This document shows positions 6,192 to 6,777 of a stretch of 6,777 nt of DNA, piece after piece (the first letter of the stretch is position 1; each line of letters starts with the position of its first letter). The DNA is from Thermoplasmatales archaeon ex4484_36 (GTDB lineage Archaea; Thermoplasmatota; Penumbrarchaeia; Penumbrarchaeales; EX4484-36): positions 1 to 6,777 of the forward strand of contig NJDV01000104.1 in assembly GCA_002254765.1 (NCBI GenBank). Reading direction: 5' to 3'. The position numbers and the translations under genes are program-made. The notes under the pieces were generated by a model that was not told where the DNA came from, did no database searches, and saw nothing but the letters and a program-made list of their open reading frames with translations.

Positions 6192-6777
6192 ATGCCTTCT
6201 TTGGCCGTTGTGGGCGCCGGGGCCGTGGGCGGGACCCTGGCAGCATACCTCACTCTTTCGGGGGCAGATGTCACCCTAATCGCCCGAGGGGAGAGTTTCA
6301 GAAGAATAAGGGAAAGGGGGGCGGTGCTGAGGACACCCAGCGCAGAGATAAGCGTCAATGTGAGGTGCACAGAGGAAGTGGAGGAGAGGTACGATGTTGT
6401 AGTGTACGCTACGAAGTCCTATCAGCTCCCCTCCGCGGCCGAGATGGTCAGATCCACCCCCTCCCGGAGCTCACTCCACGTCTGCCTGCAGAACGGCCTG
6501 GGAAACGAAGAGGTGCTGAAGAAGTACTTCGGGGAGGAGAGGTGCTCCACGGGGGTCATCTACATCTCGAAGCTCCTCTGGAACGCCTCCTTCAACCCCG
6601 TGACCGCCCTCCTGGACCTCAGCATAGGGGAGGTGGTGAAGAACCCTCACGCTCTGGAGGTTGTAAGAAGTGCTGCGGAGGAGGTGCTCTCACTGGCTAG
6701 GGCAGAGGGAATTGAGATGAATGAGGACGTCGTGGACAAAACGATAGAGGCTACGGTGCGCATGGGAGGAGGGGCTA
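6192..6777 (+). CDS. panE: Ketopantoate reductase family protein (PanE/ApbA) with an internal in-frame deletion; C-terminus beyond the window
   Basis: The frame is open from ATG 6192 to the right edge, 195 residues. The family reduces 2-dehydropantoate to pantoate with NADPH, a step toward coenzyme A. Visible landmarks are the Rossmann loop GAGAVGG (8-14), Arg32 after the second strand (LIAR), ATKSYQ (73-78), QNGLGNEE (100-107) and KLLWNASFNPVTALL (127-141), whose Lys127 matches the family's catalytic lysine. The spacing is abnormal: QNG Asn101 and Lys127 are 26 residues apart, against about 78 in E. coli PanE as I recall it. GVIYIS (121-126) runs straight into KLLWN, so about 50 residues forming the end of the Rossmann domain and the lead-in to the helical domain are missing, with the frame kept. 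It may be a decayed copy, a divergent reductase or an assembly error. The SSMLQD-type C-terminal motif is not reached. It is divergent from the C25 gene. Confidence 0.85.
   Translation, partial: MPSLAVVGAGAVGGTLAAYLTLSGADVTLIARGESFRRIRERGAVLRTPSAEISVNVRCTEEVEERYDVVVYATKSYQLPSAAEMVRSTPSRSSLHVCLQNGLGNEEVLKKYFGEERCSTGVIYISKLLWNASFNPVTALLDLSIGEVVKNPHALEVVRSAAEEVLSLARAEGIEMNEDVVDKTIEATVRMGGGA

Noticed and set aside
6365..6700. 111-codon open frame overlapping the reductase gene
   Set aside because: It is an Arg/Gly/Pro-rich shadow in another frame. The ketopantoate reductase motifs define the real frame.
1938..6777. An operon or CoA pathway cluster linking citF and panE
   Set aside because: They are separated by a 2.8 kb gene on the opposite strand and each has its own upstream promoter gap. 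A shared CoA theme is not enough.
1..6777. CRISPR arrays, tRNA or rRNA genes, insertion sequences
   Set aside because: I found no spaced direct repeats, no tRNA-like cloverleaf, no transposase and no terminal inverted repeats anywhere in the window.

Overview
The window is most likely archaeal chromosome, and I would guess a Thermoplasmata-type euryarchaeote. The grounds are GC-rich genes with AGG/AGA arginine and ATA isoleucine codons, short AT-rich gaps holding TATA-like boxes, GGTGA or GGAG ribosome sites, and two large secreted, sequon-rich surface proteins of a style common in that group. The assignment is inference; there is no rRNA or phylogenetic marker here.

Layout. Positions 1-1769 (minus strand, running off the left edge) encode the N-terminal 589 residues of an exported protein with an Ig-like module, a beta-helix-like region and a jelly-roll-like module. 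A divergent promoter region of about 170 bp (1770-1937) separates it from a plus-strand citF homologue (citrate lyase alpha subunit / citrate CoA-transferase, 1938-3332). citF meets a convergent minus-strand gene (3333-6131) with no spacer: the two stop codons form one palindrome, TGATCA. That gene encodes a membrane-anchored, gingipain-like (peptidase family C25) surface protein with CARDB and cadherin-like modules. A compact divergent promoter region (6141-6191) separates it from a plus-strand ketopantoate reductase homologue (panE/apbA family, 6192 to the right edge). Neither end shows a complete gene boundary.

How the genes relate. No two adjacent genes share a strand, so nothing here looks like an operon. 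The two minus-strand genes supply cell-surface proteins. The two plus-strand genes are cytoplasmic enzymes linked only loosely through CoA chemistry. No citD, citE, citC or citX lies beside citF.

What stands out. Several proteins depart from their families at positions that normally matter. The C25 protein has Gln where the catalytic His is expected but keeps the Cys. The ketopantoate reductase lacks about 50 internal residues in frame. CitF lacks the usual N-terminal segment. The first cadherin-like module of the C25 protein looks internally shortened. The 6141-6191 region carries a perfect 7-bp inverted repeat that places two TATA-like boxes so that each promoter should occlude the other.
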